A DNA stretch of 64,000 bases from positions 64,092,170 through 64,156,169 of the forward strand of contig CM047805.1 of assembly GCA_026214975.1 (NCBI GenBank), written 5' to 3'. This document shows, in pieces, positions 1-11,721 of the stretch. The DNA is from Gentiana macrophylla. Taxonomy: Eukaryota; Streptophyta; Magnoliopsida; Gentianales; Gentianaceae. The position numbers and the translations under genes were made by a program. The first letter of the stretch is position 1. Each line of letters opens with the position of its first letter. Below the pieces are notes generated by a model. It made no database searches. It worked only from the letters and a program-made list of their open reading frames with translations, and was not told the origin of the DNA.

Positions 1-190
1 GAACACGAAGCCGATCCTGATGTTGAAGGTTCCTATCTTCATCTAACTCATAACCACTAACTGGTTTGGTTCTTGCCACTCTCTTGTAACCAACAACTGG
101 ATCTTCATATTGTTTCATCACTATCTCATCAATTGTCTTGAATCTTGCAATCAAGAGAATGACATAATTTGCTTCCTCTTGCTGACTGAA
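1..190 (-). other. Unidentified open reading frame running off the left edge
   Basis: On the minus strand a frame stays open for about 63 codons from a stop at 191-193 to the window edge. It contains EEANYVILLIARFK and, nearer the edge, YEDPVVGYKRVARTKPVSGY. There is no start codon in good context. The charged composition looks protein-like, but I recognise no family. It could be an exon or a decayed transposon fragment. Confidence 0.25.
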
Positions 191-1044
191 TCATGAATGC
201 TTAAACTTCCAACGAATCTACAACTCTTGGCATAATTGACTCATTTTGATCTCAACATCCACCACTACGACACGAGCTTGCAAAGAACTACAAGGATCCC
301 ATATGAAGGATTTATGAGACTTTCGAGGATTGAGAACATGCATTTGCCATACTTTATCTCTGACGGTTTGATCCAATTCTTATCCCAATAAGGGTTAGCT
401 TAGAGAACAAATAAAGTTTAAAAGTGACAAGTTGAGCACCAGGGTGGTATGTTAACTTGGTAAGACGGAGAAGAGGCAATAAATTCTAAAACAAGAGAGG
501 TTTCTTGGGTTACACTCAAGACAAGAAGACTTTGGGCTGAGGGAAGCTAGAAGTTAGTTCAAGATTGAAGGATGAGCATTGTACCATAATGTAAAAGATA
601 ACCAACAAAAGAACATCTTGCATATGAGATTCTTTTATGGGAGTGAAGTTCTTTAAGATACGGTGGACTGTATAGAAACTCAGACCACTTACAAAGGAGA
701 TAGCGAGCTTTTACATAAGCCCTTAGAAATTGGAGACGTTAGGAGAAACATCACATGATGTGTGATCATGGAAACATCTAATACAAAAGGGGAAATAAGG
801 TTGAACTTGGAAACATTTAAACAATGGGAAATGATATCTATCTCGAGAACATTAGGCAAGTGACCTTAACTGTTAATTGTCCTGATCAAGAAAATGGGTG
901 TTGGCGGATGAAGAAGGTTGTTGATTCGCATGACTGTTGTACAGTAATCCCCCTCAACAGAAGAGCAAATCAAAAGTGCACGGTCGAGCACCTGAAGGGC
1001 TAAAAATTTGAGCACGGTCGTTTATATTTAAAAATTGGCCATTG
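191..1044. other. No recognisable feature
   Basis: No convincing coding frame, RNA gene or repeat is visible. It lies on the interior side of the primer-site-like sequence at 1045-1062, so it may be the decayed interior of a minus-strand gypsy element, but no gag or pol motif survives. Confidence 0.3.
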
Positions 1045-1062
1045 TCCCGGGCAACGGCACCA
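1045..1062 (-). other. tRNA-Asp-type primer-binding-site-like sequence
   Basis: Read on the minus strand, these 18 bases are TGGTGCCGTTGCCCGGGA. They differ at two positions from the complement of the 3' end of plant tRNA-Asp, the primer used by Athila/Tat gypsy elements. The orientation implies a minus-strand element whose 5' LTR lies at higher coordinates. Confidence 0.5.
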
Positions 1063-1069
1063 AAAATCT

Positions 1070-2700
1070 TGATCGCGTGTAAGTCACTAAGGTCGATATT
1101 ACTAGCAAGAATACTAGGTACATCGTAGTATAGTAAATGCGAGTCAAGGTCGATCCCACAGAGACAATGCAACTTATAAGTATAAATGATTCTAACCTAA
1201 TTAAGAAACAACATAGAGGCGTTCATTGACCAACAATAACATAAAAGAAAATAAACTTGGTATTCTCTCCCTCTCCTCACCGATCTACTAACTTGGATTA
1301 GTTAATCGTTATGTTTACTACCCCACATAATTTTCTTAGATTAATCGCGAGCTTTTAATGATTATTATCATATTTATCAGCTACGGGTGCAATTCCTAAC
1401 CCTATCTACTCCGACAATGGCAATAGACAATCTATAAGCAAGCTACCCTCCTTAATTGGTCTGTAATAGCCCATACGCATAAAGAACTAGAAATGCCGAT
1501 ATTGAGCGTTACCTCATACCGCTACCCGCCTAGATAGCGGTCGACATTGACCTGCACGTTCCTAGGGTCCATCAAGACTATGTCCCAATTAACACTTCAC
1601 TTGTGGTCCTTCATGTTAATTTACAAATTACGAATACTAGATTGGCCAATTACTCGTTTTAATTATTCCTGCCGATCAACGTAGCTGTAGTGAATCCCAC
1701 TTTAGGTTTTTTGAAACATGCCTCGGTAAACCGGTATAGACCGCCGGTTTACTGGGGGCGGCTTTTCCAAATTTATGGATCTACATTGCTCAGTACGATT
1801 AAAATAAGTAAATTATGGGGTTGTTAAACATGCAGATTAACTAAAACACATAAATACGAACAGATCTACCATATTGAAGACAATAAAGGAACGTTCAAAG
1901 GTTCATACCTTCAACAATGGAGATCTAGCTCGATCTACTCAAGTTAGAGATGATGGAAGAAGGGATCGAGGAAACCAAAAACAACTCTCCAAAGCTCAAG
2001 AAAACTTTATTGCATAATAATAATTGTAATGTAATATATAAAATTGAAGATTGTGTTAAACATATGAATTATTCAGTGAATGCGGCTTTATATAGATACA
2101 ATAGCTGACTTAAGACTCTCTAAAACCCTAACCGACCTAGATAATGCGACAGAATCAATTTCGTGTTCCACAAGACGCCGGTTTACCGGTCCTAACCCTC
2201 GGGTTACCGGGCCTTCTTTTCTCCTTTTTCTTCAGCAGACTTCTTCTTGGACTTCAATCACTTGGGTCAATGTACTTCTTTTGGTCCAGATCCCTTCTCC
2301 AATGCTCCAGATTTGGCACATCCTATAAAACACGCAAAACGAGACAAAACAGTATCAATACATCAGGAAAATAGCATAGATGCAGAATTACGATCCTGGA
2401 AACATTCACATAGCATTCGACACATATTCTAAGCAATAACGAGCTTATCTATCCTCTCTTGAGCAGAATTCGGGGTGAATATATGTATAATTATTGGTAC
2501 CATTTAAGTTTCCGGGGAAGATAGGGTTTATATCTAAAGAAAAGGAAAACCAAACTACAAAGCGAAAATGCAAGAATTACTTACTTGAAAAAATAAGTTT
2601 GAAGAAGGAGAGACGGAGAATAGCAATCAGCAGCAAATCTTCTGATTTAATAGCCCACGTAGTTGTGAAACGAATGATATGATGGGGTTATAACCTCCCC
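1070..2700 (-). repeat. Probable degenerate gypsy LTR-like region
   Basis: This non-coding stretch starts with TG just beyond the primer-site-like sequence. It contains CGATCCCACAGAGAC, of the kind common in long plant gypsy LTRs, and at 2690-2705 a short pyrimidine block (CCTCCCCACTTAG) resembling the polypurine-tract complement seen at 57904-57918. No full TG...CA boundaries or target duplication can be placed. Identification rests on signals, not on a second copy. Confidence 0.4.
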
Positions 2701-2940
2701 ACTTAGCTCGAAAAATGGCCTCAGTTAAGTTAGTGGGCAGCGACGCCTCGATTCTCGGTACAGCTGTCACAACTAGCTTTTCCACCTGGCAAAAAAACTA
2801 AACGGATTTACGTATTGGGACGGGGTTAGTAACTCTCTAACAATGTTTAAGCATCACTACGGTAATTAAATGCATTAATTAGAGGTATTGTTATTTGTTA
2901 GTACTATAGATTATGTGTCCGTGACGGTGACAAACACTTA

Positions 2941-3102
2941 TATATATATATGTGTGTGTGTGTGTATGTGTGTTACTGCATGAACAACATGACATTGTTA
3001 GGTAATAACATGATACGATGCTATATATATATATATATATGTGTGTGTGTTTTTTACTGCATGAACAACATGACATTGTTAGGTAATAACATGATACGAT
3101 GC
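2941..3102. repeat. 81-bp tandem duplication with TA/TG microsatellite
   Basis: Two copies of a unit consist of a TA run, a TG run and then TTACTGCATGAACAACATG plus about 30 further identical bases. The TTACTGC anchor occurs at 2973 and 3054, giving an 81-bp period. The unique part is identical in the two copies, while the dinucleotide runs differ in length. Confidence 0.85.
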
Positions 3103-3277
3103 AATAACAGACATTTGGGGACCTTGAAAGTTTTACATACTAACAAGATATTCAAATGTCAGCTTATAAGATCGATCCACCAATTGCAACTCTAAAACTA
3201 CTTCTAAAACTACTTGTTGTACAAAGTATACCAACATACAGTAATATGATGGGCAGTTGGGCACATGCAAACATAAA

Positions 3278-3278
<1 letters not shown>

Positions 3279-3317
<39 letters not shown>
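3279..3317. repeat. Poly(A) tract of 39 bases
   Basis: An uninterrupted A run. No SINE promoter boxes or reverse-transcriptase remnants are visible upstream, so it is called a simple repeat. Confidence 0.8.
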
Positions 3318-3318
<1 letters not shown>

Positions 3319-3603
3319 ATCGACGTAGTAACGACCACATGCTACATAATACCATTTTTTTTTTGTTTGGAGTAATACATAATACCATTGTTGTTCAATA
3401 TAATAACACCGGCCTTTGGATCCGGTAACTATCATAGCGTTCTACCTATATATGCACAGTCACACTGACCGATTATTTTTATAATAAACAATAGTCTATA
3501 TATGCACCTCTGTGCTTCTTCTACCTTCAAAATCTTAGTACTTACTTGGACCACGGAGCATGAAAAACCAGGACTATCAACCTCTAAAAAACGCGAACAA
3601 ATT

Positions 3604-3762
3604 TGTCAAAGTTTGGAATAACTTTCCGTCAGTTTATTCATTCACAATGTGTCAATATATATAGTAATTACAAGGGTTTACCATCTACATATAATGACAA
3701 AACTACCCGTGATAAAATAAAGGAGTACAAGTAAATATAGATATATACATTATGCGCTAACA
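3604..3762 (-). repeat. 3' LTR of copia-1
   Basis: 159 bp, TG...CA ends, preceded by target duplication AAATT. It pairs with 8109-8267 and differs from it at about four single positions. Confidence 0.95.
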
Positions 3763-4062
3763 CCCCTCATAAGTTGGAGCATGTAGGTCACAAATGCCCA
3801 ACTTGCGCAATAAATGTAAGAATGGACGCTTGCCCAACGCTTTAGTAAAGATATCCGCTAATTGCTCATCCGTCTTGACATGACACGGGGCAATAAGACC
3901 ATCTTGGATAGCATCCCGAACATAATGACAATCGACCTCGATGTGCTTCGTGCGCTCGTGGAACACGGGATTCTGAGCAATATGCAAGGCAGACTGGCTA
4001 TCAGAGTAGAAATGAATGGCTCGGGGATGAGCCACACCTAGACCCACGAGAAGTGCCTTGAG
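3757..4062 (-). pseudogene. copia-1 RNase H C-terminus
   Basis: The same frame resumes after the TGA with the end of copia RNase H: YSDSQSALHIAQNPVFHERT, KHIEVDCHYVRD and QLADIFTKAL. The last codons reach the 3' LTR. It would degrade template RNA during cDNA synthesis. Confidence 0.85.
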
Positions 4063-5607
4063 TCATTTCAATTCAGAGGTGAGAGCCGCCATCGATCGGT
4101 ATTCGGCCTCGGCAGAATAGCGAGACACAGTATGTTGTTTCTTCGTACGCCAAGAGACTGGAGAGTTCCCAAGGAAAACGATCCATCCCGTAAGCGAACG
4201 ACGTGTCAAGGGGCAACTCGCCCAATCAGAATCACACCATCCAGATAAAGTCAAATCACAATCACTGTGCAGCAGAATGCCTTGACCCGGACATGCTTTC
4301 AAGTAACGGACCGCCCAAATGGCGGCGTCCCAATGTTCATGACGCCGGGATTGCATAAATTGAGCCAAGATGTGCACAGTATAAGCCAAGTCGGGGCGAG
4401 TAAAAGATAAATAAATGAGACGACCAACCAGCCGTCTATACCTCTCCGGATCTTCACACAACGGACCACTAGCAAGGGCGAGAGTATGATTCTGCTCAAT
4501 AGGGAACCCAGCAGGTTTAGCGTCCAATAAGCCGACATCAGCCAGAATATCAAGAGTGTATTTGCGTTGACACAAGAAAATCCCAATATGTCTTAAAACG
4601 AGCAAGTGCAGAGAGTCGTTACCCGAAATGATCAAGTCATCAACATAAACAAGCACATTAAGCTGCACCTTCCCACGGTTGAAAGTGAACAGGGAGTAAT
4701 CGGAGTACGATTGGCGGAAACCATAGGACTTCAAGCTCACGGCCAACTTGGCGAACCAGCATCTCGGTGCTTGTTTCAGACCATACAGGGATTTCTTCAA
4801 TCGGCATACTGTACCGGGCCGATTGACAGTAAACCCAGGAGGCAGTTTCATGTACACTTTCTCGTGCAAATCCCGTGTAGAAAGGCATTGTGAACGTCCA
4901 TTTGATGAAGTTCCCAATTTTTTGCTGCCGCCACTGCGAGAAAAACACGAACCGTGACCATTTTAGCCACCGGTGCGAAGGTTTCGTTGTAGTCGATGCC
5001 TTCGACCTGATGGTTGCCAAGAACAACAAGGCGAGCTTTTAAACGTTCAACCGATCCATCAGCATTGTATTTAATTTTGTAGACCCATTTACAACCAAGT
5101 GCCTTTTTTCGGGAGGCAGAGCCTCCATAACCCAAGTCCCATTATTTTCGATTGCCAGTATTTCCTGATTCATAGAATTTCGCCAGCCCGGATCCTGCAT
5201 TTCCTCGGTGAAGTTTCGAGGCTCAGTCCCTGCAGTGATAGCTGCAAGAAATATGCGGTGTCGCGCAGAAAATTTGTCATAATTCACAAAATGTGCTATA
5301 GCATAAGGATTACCTGAGTTACCTGACGAAGACGGTGAAGGGGAGGGTGGGCGTTCCGTACAATGTGTGTGACATAGTGTTTGTGCGATGTTGGAGGTTG
5401 CTTAGTGCGCATGCCGCGTCCCAGAGCAATAGAGCCAGAGGGTTCGTCGGAGATTGGTTCGGTTAGAGGAGAGGCAGAGCCAGAGAAGTTGTCCGGATTC
5501 ACGGTAGATGAGGCCTCAGTCTCAGGGCCATCAAGGACGGTTTCCATGTCATTCAAAAAATCATCATCAATCCCGATGGGAGAGGGTGTAGGAAGGTGTT
5601 CGGGCAC
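4063..5607 (-). pseudogene. copia-1 reverse transcriptase and start of RNase H
   Basis: Pieces in several frames give the acidic linker, then [69 protein letters not shown] and the catalytic LVYVDDLIISGND. Shortly after YVDD, about 30 residues normally present (the KDLG...YFLGIEV part of the palm and thumb) are missing, so LLVLRHI joins GIFLCQRKYTLDIL directly. RNase H starts (WCDSDWAS, SAEAEYRSMA) and ends at a TGA after ELK where a Trp codon is expected. The deletion alone makes the enzyme non-functional. Confidence 0.88.
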
Positions 5608-6470
5608 GGTGACCTCATCGGGTTTATTGGCAAAGGAAATTCATTCTCGTGAAATTTGATGTCCCGAGAAACAAAGAAGTCACCAGTAGCGAGGTCGTAT
5701 AATTTCCATCCTTTTTTCCCATTGGGGTAACCAACAAAAATGCATTTTCTACTTCGAGGAGCGAATTTATTTCCCTTGGCGCGGTGATCATGAGGGAAGC
5801 ACAAACAACCAAAAACACGTAGGTGATCATAAACCGGGGCCGTGCCGAATAATATTTCATATGGTGTTTTGTTGTGTAACAATGTCGAGGGAGTACGATT
5901 TATCAAGTGCACTGCACCAAGAATACACTCTCCCCAAAACGTAATGGGTAAGTTTCCTTGAAACATCAAGGCTCGTCCGACATTAAGAATATGTTGATGT
6001 TTGCGTTCGACTCGTCCGTTTTGTTGAGGTGTGTCAACGCACGACGTTTGAAAAATTATTCCATGTGTATCAAAATAGTCCAACATACTGCGGAACTCCG
6101 TGTTATCACTACGCACTAATTTTACATGTTTTTCAAATTGACGTTTAACCATAGAAAAAAATGAACAAAAAAATTTATGAACTTCGGTTTTCGAATGTAT
6201 CAGATAAACCCAAACAGCTCTAGAAAAATCATCAACTATAGTCAAAAAATAGTGTGCACCACTAGAAGAGGGAGTACGATGAGGCCTCCACAAATCACAA
6301 TGTATGAGTTCAAAAATGCAACTAGCTTTACTGTCACTAGTAGGAAAACGATCATGAGTCTGTTTTGCTTGTGGACAAATGTCACAAGCTTTATTCAATA
6401 GCTTAGAATCACTAGAACTGTGTTTAACTGCTGGAACTAACTTGGTAATTTTTTCAGACAGATGCCCCAT
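5553..6470 (-). pseudogene. copia-1 integrase
   Basis: A frame of about 305 residues holds the end of the HHCC zinc module (CDICPQAKQTHDRFP) and the DDE core: LIHCDLWRPH with the first Asp, VRSDNTEF with the second, and TPQQNGRVERKHQHIL with the catalytic Glu. The C-terminal RVFGCLCFPHD and KCIFVGYPNGKKGWKLYD segments are normal for copia. It would insert the cDNA into chromosomes. It is separated from protease and reverse transcriptase by frameshifts, so no full Pol can be made. Confidence 0.9.
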
Positions 6471-6626
6471 TCGTCGATGCTACAGCTCAAAGAGAGACAC
6501 ACCCGAAGTAGTCACCGCACACACTGTAGGAATATTGCGAAAGTAGTAGAGTCCATCCTGCCGTTCACCGGCTCCAATCAGGCTCCTCGAAGGATGGTCC
6601 TGTATGGCACACAAAGAGTCAGTGAA

Positions 6627-6935
6627 TCAAACAAAGCAATTAGATTCATCAATAAGTTGTGACACCGATATTAAATTGCATAATAAAGTAGGCACAAAAA
6701 GAACACGCTCAAGAATGATTGTATCCGTAAGCACAACTCGGCCCGCTTTAGTAGCCACAACTTGGTCCCCATCCGGCAACCCAACCATACAAGGAGGGAC
6801 ATTTATAACATCGGTCAAACACAAATCATTACCGGTCACATGATGAGAAGCTCCCGAGTCAATGATCCAAGACATAGCGGAAGACTTACCCGTCATACTA
6901 TCGATTTGACGGTCGTTAATCATGTTGAGCAAAAC
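6627..6935 (-). pseudogene. copia-1 protease segment
   Basis: In the same frame as gag, just past its TAG, comes VLLNMINDRQ and then WIIDSGASHHVTG. DSGA is the active-site triad of the copia aspartic protease that cuts the Gag-Pol polyprotein. The GRVVL...LFVPTLLCNLISVSQL stretch typical of the protease C-terminus follows. The frame then ends after SNCFV, cutting it off from integrase. Confidence 0.85.
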
Positions 6936-7997
6936 CTATACTTGTTTGGGCCTCAAATCAGCGGAAGTTGTCGGACCTGGTTTTCCAGCCACAGCAGTGC
7001 TTGTAGGCATGTTATCGTCGCACGAAGTCCCCAGCACCGCATTGGCTCGAGCTCCAGAACCTTTGCCACGACCAGTACCCGCACCCACAGCCGAAGAAGA
7101 AAATGGAGCAGCAGTTTTCCCTTTCCGATTCCTGTCCTCCCACCATTCCGGAAAGCCATGAATTTTAAAACAAGTGCTTAGATCATGCCCAGATTGCTTA
7201 CAGTTTGACCAGTAAAGCTTGGACCAGTCCGGTTTGTCAAACCGAGGTTTCGAACGATCAACCTGTAAAGCAAGCGCTGTGGTTTGGAGATCCTCTTTTT
7301 CAGCCCGTCCACGTGCAACACCACGAGACCGCTCCTCTTGCTTAAAAGCGAGATACGCCTCGTCTATGGAAGGGATCGGGACCCGAGACAGGAGATTGGA
7401 TCGCACAACTCCGTACAAGTCGTCATCAATACCAATTAGAAATTGGTGAAATTTTTCTTCCTCTCTGTCTTGCTCAAACTTTGCAGCCACACCACAGGTA
7501 CAGAGTCCGCAAGTGCATCCATGTAAAGGTTTTAATCGGGAGAAATCATCATACAAGGCCATGAGGGTGGTATAGTAGTCTTCCACCGACATCACCTTGG
7601 TTTGCTTGCAATCAGTAATGGCTGCCCGCAACTGTTGTAGCCAAGGTCCATTGGCAATACAGAATCGTTTTGCCAAATAATCCCATAATTTCTTGGCTTC
7701 ATCGATGTAGGGAATCGTAGAAGCAATCTTCGGGTCCATGCTCCTCAAAATCCATGAGACAAGCATTGAATTAACCGTGTCCCAATCTAGCAGTTTTTTC
7801 TTCTCCGTCGGTTTGTTGATCGTTCCGTCAACAAACACAAACTTCCGGCGAGATTTCAGGGACAGAGTAATTGCCCTTGACCACGCCAAGTAATTGTCCC
7901 CTCGGAGCACTACGTGCGTGATCAGATTGCCTAGCTGATCACCCGATCTGAGATAGAAAGGCGAGGAGGGGTCAAGTTTGCCGGTGTCGTCGGCCAT
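6936..7997 (-). CDS. copia-1 Gag
   Basis: A 353-residue open frame beginning MADDTGKLDPSSPFYLRSGD. It has the hallmarks of copia gag: an N-terminal LRGDNYLAWSRAI segment and a central WDYLAKRF...LMALYDDFSRLKPL capsid-like region. The zinc-knuckle remnant CKQSGHDLSTC lacks its first cysteine (the position reads Trp), so nucleic-acid binding is probably impaired. Gag would form the cytoplasmic particle that packages element RNA. The frame ends ...RPKQV at a TAG, and the same frame continues into protease, so gag and pol were probably one polyprotein cut by this nonsense change. Confidence 0.85.
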   Translation of the reverse strand: MADDTGKLDPSSPFYLRSGDQLGNLITHVVLRGDNYLAWSRAITLSLKSRRKFVFVDGTINKPTEKKKLLDWDTVNSMLVSWILRSMDPKIASTIPYIDEAKKLWDYLAKRFCIANGPWLQQLRAAITDCKQTKVMSVEDYYTTLMALYDDFSRLKPLHGCTCGLCTCGVAAKFEQDREEEKFHQFLIGIDDDLYGVVRSNLLSRVPIPSIDEAYLAFKQEERSRGVARGRAEKEDLQTTALALQVDRSKPRFDKPDWSKLYWSNCKQSGHDLSTCFKIHGFPEWWEDRNRKGKTAAPFSSSAVGAGTGRGKGSGARANAVLGTSCDDNMPTSTAVAGKPGPTTSADLRPKQV

Positions 7998-8093
7998 GGC
8001 TGTTGAAAGTGAAAGATGATGATGACGAAAAACAAACGCAGCAACAGCTTCTTCCTTTCTTTTTTTTTTCGGTTTAGGGTTAATGGCCGAGCT

Positions 8094-8108
8094 GTGGCTC
8101 TGCTACCA
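8094..8108 (-). other. Primer-binding site of copia-1
   Basis: Immediately downstream of the 5' LTR on the minus strand the sequence is TGGTAGCAGAGCCAC. It matches the initiator-Met tRNA complement (TGGTATCAGAGC) apart from one base, the usual copia primer. Confidence 0.8.
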
Positions 8109-8267
8109 TGTCAAAGTTTGGAACAACTTTCCGTCAGTTTATTCATTCACAATGTGTCAATATATATTGTAATTACAAGGGTTTACCATCTACATATAAT
8201 GACTAAACTACCCGTGATAAAATAAAGGAATACAAGTAAATATAGATATATACATTATGCGCTAACA
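8109..8267 (-). repeat. 5' LTR of copia-1
   Basis: 159 bp, same termini as 3604-3762 and followed by the second AAATT copy. On the minus strand it is followed directly by the primer site. Confidence 0.95.
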
Positions 8268-8370
8268 AAATTCATAAATAACGATCTATATATAAAGGAA
8301 TGCTTTTAGTCAAACAAATAATGTTCAATAGTAACACACTCGAGATAAGCATTAACAAGGCTTGATATAT

Positions 8371-8805
8371 TGGTTCTTCAGGGTCTTGGCCTGCTGGGAT
8401 GAGATCACCTGTCTAATTTGTGTGTCTAATTTCGATGTCTAAGTAAAAACGACGTCGTTTCATGTGTGTTTCATTTTTTGGTTTGGGTTTATTGTTTTTA
8501 TTTTATTTTCTTCAAGAAATAAAACACACATGAAACGACGTCGTTTTTACTTAGACACCGAAATTAGACACACAAATTAGACAGGTGATCCAATCCCGGC
8601 CTGCTAGGCATACTTATGTGCTTCATTTATTGGTTCTTTTGGGTCTTGGCCGTGTACTTCATATCCAAAGCGCACAAGCAAGACTGAAATAACCTGGTTC
8701 TTCTGGGTCTTGGCCTGCTAGGCGTATTTCTGTTATTCATATATTGGTTCTTCTGGGTCTTGGCGTACTTATTGGTTCTTCTAGGTCTTGGCCAGCTAGG
8801 CGTAT
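8371..8805 (+). repeat. Imperfect local repeats, TGGTTCTTCTGGGTCTTGG family
   Basis: Five imperfect copies of a unit starting TGGTTCTTCTGGGTCTTGG, often followed by CCTGCTAGGCGTA, begin at 8371, 8631, 8695, 8745 and 8773. Spacing is irregular and the first two copies are separated by a MITE. No coding frame runs through. It may be the U3 region of an old LTR (see 8806-9055). Confidence 0.75.
8396..8597. mobile_element. hAT-type MITE (202 bp) with 8-bp target duplication
   Basis: A near-perfect hairpin. The left arm begins GGGATGAGATCACCTGTC, the right arm ends GACAGGTGATCCAATCCC, and the arms (about 75 bp each) include the palindromic word ACGACGTCGT. The flanks are the 8-bp direct repeat GGCCTGCT (8388-8395 and 8598-8605). 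Removing the insert restores the local repeat unit, which confirms the ends. It has no coding capacity; movement would need a transposase from elsewhere. Confidence 0.88.
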
Positions 8806-9055
8806 GTAGGCACTATTAGAAGATAAGTGAAGATATAAATATGAATGTCCATAAATTAAAAGAATAATGTTATATTTTAGATAGATTTATTTTTGATTAA
8901 AAGATATATTAATTTCAAATTTATCTTAAATTTTGATAAAAGTTTATCATTGGAAGTGTTTGTTTTGGTTTAAATTTTCTCAATTCTCTCCTACATATAG
9001 AGAGAGAAGCAATGTAATCAATTTTAACATTCAATAAAACTGTTATTTCAGTTTC
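8806..9055 (+). repeat. Possible old copia LTR end
   Basis: An AT-rich stretch with a TATA-like ACATATAGAGAG (about 8993) and a polyadenylation-like AATAAAA ends just before a primer-site-like TGGTATCAGTGC. That order fits the R-U5 end of a plus-strand copia LTR. No second LTR or pol is found. Confidence 0.35.
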
Positions 9056-9067
9056 TGGTATCAGTGC
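9056..9067 (+). other. Primer-site-like TGGTATCAGTGC
   Basis: This matches the initiator-Met primer sequence TGGTATCAGAGC at 11 of 12 positions. No gag or pol of such an element follows. Confidence 0.4.
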
Positions 9068-9318
9068 TCGTGGCGGGGGTTCGAGTGTTCCTCACCCACA
9101 ACTATTGCACTTATTTCTTCAATCATGCATCCAAAAAGTACTCCAGAAAATTTCATTTTTTGACAATCGAATCCAAAATGTAGTCACACACAAAAACAAA
9201 CAAAACAACAACAACACGTCAACACACTGCGTTTTTCTTTGGTGGTCTGCAAATATCTCGATTGCATATTCCAAGTATCATGGGTGTAAGGGTGTACCTT
9301 CCCCTCATTGGTGAAAAG

Positions 9319-9348
<30 letters not shown>
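9319..9348. repeat. Poly(A) tract of 30 bases
   Basis: An uninterrupted A run; nothing recognisable precedes it. Confidence 0.75.
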
Positions 9349-9352
<4 letters not shown>

Positions 9353-9495
9353 GAATTTACTGCACGTTGCTTGCATTTTTTTTATTGTGTTTGTAGCAAT
9401 GCTTCTTGTAAGGATCTTCAGTTTGTTTTTTGATTGCCAATGACTCTGTGCGATAGCATGAAAGAAGATTTTGGTTTGGAGTGGAGGTGTCTCGC

Positions 9496-9671
9496 CAAAG
9501 GCGGAGCCAGGATTTTCACTTGGAGTGTGTTAATGGACTATATCAAATTTGTTGGGTGGGCTAGATTAAGAATATTTTATGGATCGAACGGGACTACATA
9601 CATTTATTAGTGTAATATTTTTTTTCCGGGTGGGCATAGCCCCCCTATGTCTTAACATACATCCGCCCTTG
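9496..9671. mobile_element. hAT-type MITE (176 bp) with 8-bp target duplication
   Basis: The ends are imperfect inverted repeats CAAAGGCGGAGCC and (reverse complement) CAAGGGCGGATGT. They are flanked by the 8-bp direct repeat TGTCTCGC (9488-9495 and 9672-9679). CA-initial ends and an 8-bp duplication are typical of hAT transposons. There is no coding frame. Confidence 0.85.
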
Positions 9672-9839
9672 TGTCTCGCAATCGTGAGATTTAGATTCCG
9701 GCGGAATGCTGGATTCACGCCGCCTTTCATATTGCCGGTCGATGGGCCCTGTTGACACCTTAAAATTACCAATTAGAAGTTTGTACCGCGGTTTCCAGCC
9801 GCGAAAAAACGACAAGCGAACTCGCATCCGTGTTACAAG

Positions 9840-10959
<1,120 letters not shown>

Positions 10960-11618
10960 AAGGAATGATGTCATAGCTCATGCAAAAGTAATAACAATAA
11001 AAGCCATAGGTGGGTATTCAAATAAAGGGGAGCACCTTGCTATCATGAAAACGCCAGCTGTTACAATAGTAGCTGCATGAAACAAAGCGGACACTGGAGT
11101 CGCACCCTCCATAGCATCGGGTGACCAAGTATGCGATCATACCTGTGTAGATTTTCCAACAGCACCAATAAAAAGTAAAATACAAATAAGAGTTATAGCA
11201 TTCAATCTCATATTACAAGAAATCCAAGAATTTATGGGGGCACTAGCACAAGCAAAAATGGTTGAAAAATCTATTGTTTGAAAGAGAGTAAAACAACCGG
11301 AAATCCCAGGAGCTAATCCAAAATCACCTACTCGATTGACAAGCATAGATTTTATAGCTGCTTTATCTGCCTGAAGTCGTGTAAACCAGAAATGAATTAA
11401 AAAATATGAAGCAAGACCTACTCCCTCCCATCCCAGGAATAATTGAAGAGAGTTATCTCCAGTCACCAACATTGACATAAAAAAGTAGGAATGGATAAAT
11501 AACACATAAATCGAGGGCTATACGGATCCTCCGACATATATGAAATAGAATAAAGATGGACCAAGTTACTAATGAATGTAACCACAATTAACATCAATAC
11601 GGTCGGGCTATCGAACAC
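10960..11618 (-). pseudogene. nad5: Mitochondrial nad5 exon fragment
   Basis: The minus strand encodes the conserved core of NADH dehydrogenase subunit 5: [51 protein letters not shown] and [23 protein letters not shown]. Upstream lie [14 protein letters not shown] and RFMCYLSI in a shifted frame. Premature stops occur before SHTW and inside the TFA-AMTSF segment. Ser stands where the mature protein has Leu (HTWSPD), which fits unedited mitochondrial DNA rather than edited RNA. In mitochondria the protein is a proton-pumping membrane subunit of complex I. Confidence 0.9.
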
Positions 11619-11721
11619 GGAGTGAGAAGTGAATTACGAGTCGGACCAAGTTGTGAATCGAGCGAGCTCCCCTTGCATGCAATAATGTGGTGGTTAACCT
11701 CTCATTCAAAATTAGTGCTCT

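Larger units (their letters stand above)
2701..3603. other. Intergenic DNA with simple repeats
   Basis: No gene is visible. The stretch holds a TA/TG-rich tandem duplication (2941-3102), a long A tract (3279-3317) and shorter T runs. Reading frames here are low-complexity artefacts. Confidence 0.6.
3604..8267 (-). mobile_element. Complete but inactive Ty1/copia retrotransposon (copia-1)
   Basis: A 4,664-bp element is bounded by 159-bp direct repeats beginning TGTCAAAG and ending GCGCTAACA. It is flanked on both sides by the 5-bp target duplication AAATT (3599-3603 and 8268-8272). On the minus strand the order is gag, protease, integrase, reverse transcriptase, RNase H, as in copia. The LTRs differ at about 4 of 159 positions, indicating a fairly recent insertion. 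Coding capacity is destroyed by an in-frame TAG after gag, a TGA before the RNase H end, several frameshifts and an RT deletion. Confidence 0.95.

Noticed and set aside
2891..3435. Several open frames on both strands around the TA/TG and poly(A) tracts
   Set aside because: Translations are repetitive (Tyr-Ile, Lys, Phe runs) and come from simple repeats; no gene-like composition.
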